A DNA stretch of 64,000 nucleotides from Nonomuraea aridisoli (lineage in GTDB: Bacteria > Actinomycetota > Actinomycetes > Streptosporangiales > Streptosporangiaceae). The stretch is from assembly GCF_003236395.1 (NCBI RefSeq), contig NZ_POUD01000002.1:46457-110456 (forward strand), given 5' to 3'. Positions 63,604 through 64,000 of the stretch are shown here, piece by piece (the stretch's first letter is position 1; the number at the start of each line of letters is the position of its first letter). Below the pieces are notes generated by a model. It was not told the DNA's origin, ran no database searches, and saw only the letters and a program-made list of their open reading frames with translations. The translations under genes and the position numbers were made by a program.

Positions 63604-64000
63604 ACGTGCGGACCTCCTCCGCCGTCAGGTCGAGGTGACGGAACGCACCAGTCGGGCGGCGCGTTGGGTGTGATGCCGAGCTGGGACCTCCGATGCGCAA
63701 CACGGCAGACTTCGCGTCCGCTGCGACGGACATCCCGTAACCCTTGATCGCCCGAAGAACGCCGGCGCCGGGCAGGTGAGGGTCCTCGACGAGACCACGA
63801 GCAGATCATCGAGGTGGACCGGGGGCCGGCCGCGCGGCGTACGCGCTGCGTCGTTGCGCGCCTGCGGGCTGTTCAGCGCGCAGGGTGTGCCGACGGCCGA
63901 TCCCGGGGAGAAGCGGCAGTCGGTTCCGACTCGAACGGTGCGTCGGCGCTCGCCCCATGTTCACAGCAGGCGGAGTTGTTCGGGCTCTGGTGGGGGACTG
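63604..64000. other. Window end, no supported gene
   Basis: Only short competing frames are present. A minus-strand piece around 63610-63733 reads MSVAADAKSAVLRIGGPSSA and HLDLTAEEVRTFMLESG, which may be a small-protein fragment. A gene running off the right edge cannot be judged. Confidence 0.4.

Overview
The window comes from a GC-rich actinobacterium. Signs are strong third-position G/C bias, GTG and TTG starts, an AfsR/SARP regulator, CUT1 sugar transporters without their own ATPase, a tricorn protease, a SpoIIE-type phosphatase and an OtrA/TetM-like protein. A Nonomuraea- or Streptosporangium-type soil organism is my best inference; no rRNA or other taxonomic marker is present. I saw no tRNA, rRNA or CRISPR array.

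Layout. 1-6.1 kb: the 3' end of an aldehyde dehydrogenase with its DUF779 partner, a large SARP regulator, and a DrrAB-type ABC exporter pair. 6.3-17.4 kb: an accessory island of about 11 kb. It holds broken Tn3, IS256 and serine-recombinase pieces, a res-like repeat array, an FMN reductase, a second DrrAB pair with a divergent TetR gene, a P450/ferredoxin pair with a divergent TetR gene, a decayed FAD monooxygenase and a small secreted protein. The island appears to sit inside a CPBP-type membrane protease gene. The front half of that gene lies at 17.4-17.9 kb and the back half at 6.1-6.3 kb, on the same strand and in the right order.

17.9-25.6 kb: an ECF sigma factor with its membrane partner, then a LacI-controlled CUT1 importer with a GH68 fructan/sucrose enzyme. 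25.5-35.1 kb: a minus-strand plant-polysaccharide locus with a CUT1 importer, a two-module esterase whose first module has lost its catalytic residues, a LacI regulator and a GH3 glycosidase. Two nearly identical 20-bp palindromes lie in front of the LacI and GH3 genes. Neither CUT1 set has an ATPase, so a shared MsiK-type ATPase elsewhere is implied.

35.2-44.2 kb: a small DUF6223-like membrane protein, a phytase pseudogene, a CUT2-type importer (binding protein, permease, single-domain ATPase), and an overlapping trio of a shortened HyuA-like protein, a DUF917 protein and a PucR-type regulator. 44.2-57.2 kb: mostly housekeeping or secretory genes, namely YigZ, isochorismate synthase, an SGNH hydrolase, an HNH nuclease, a trypsin/PDZ protease, a GAF-SpoIIE phosphatase, a GT4 glycosyltransferase, a tricorn protease, a 41-residue Lys-rich protein and a ribosomal-protection protein. 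57.6-64 kb: an IlvD/Edd dehydratase overlapping a 2-hydroxyacid dehydrogenase, a transposase relic, an HxlR regulator divergent from a quinone-oxidoreductase gene followed by an SDR gene, and a poorly coding tail.
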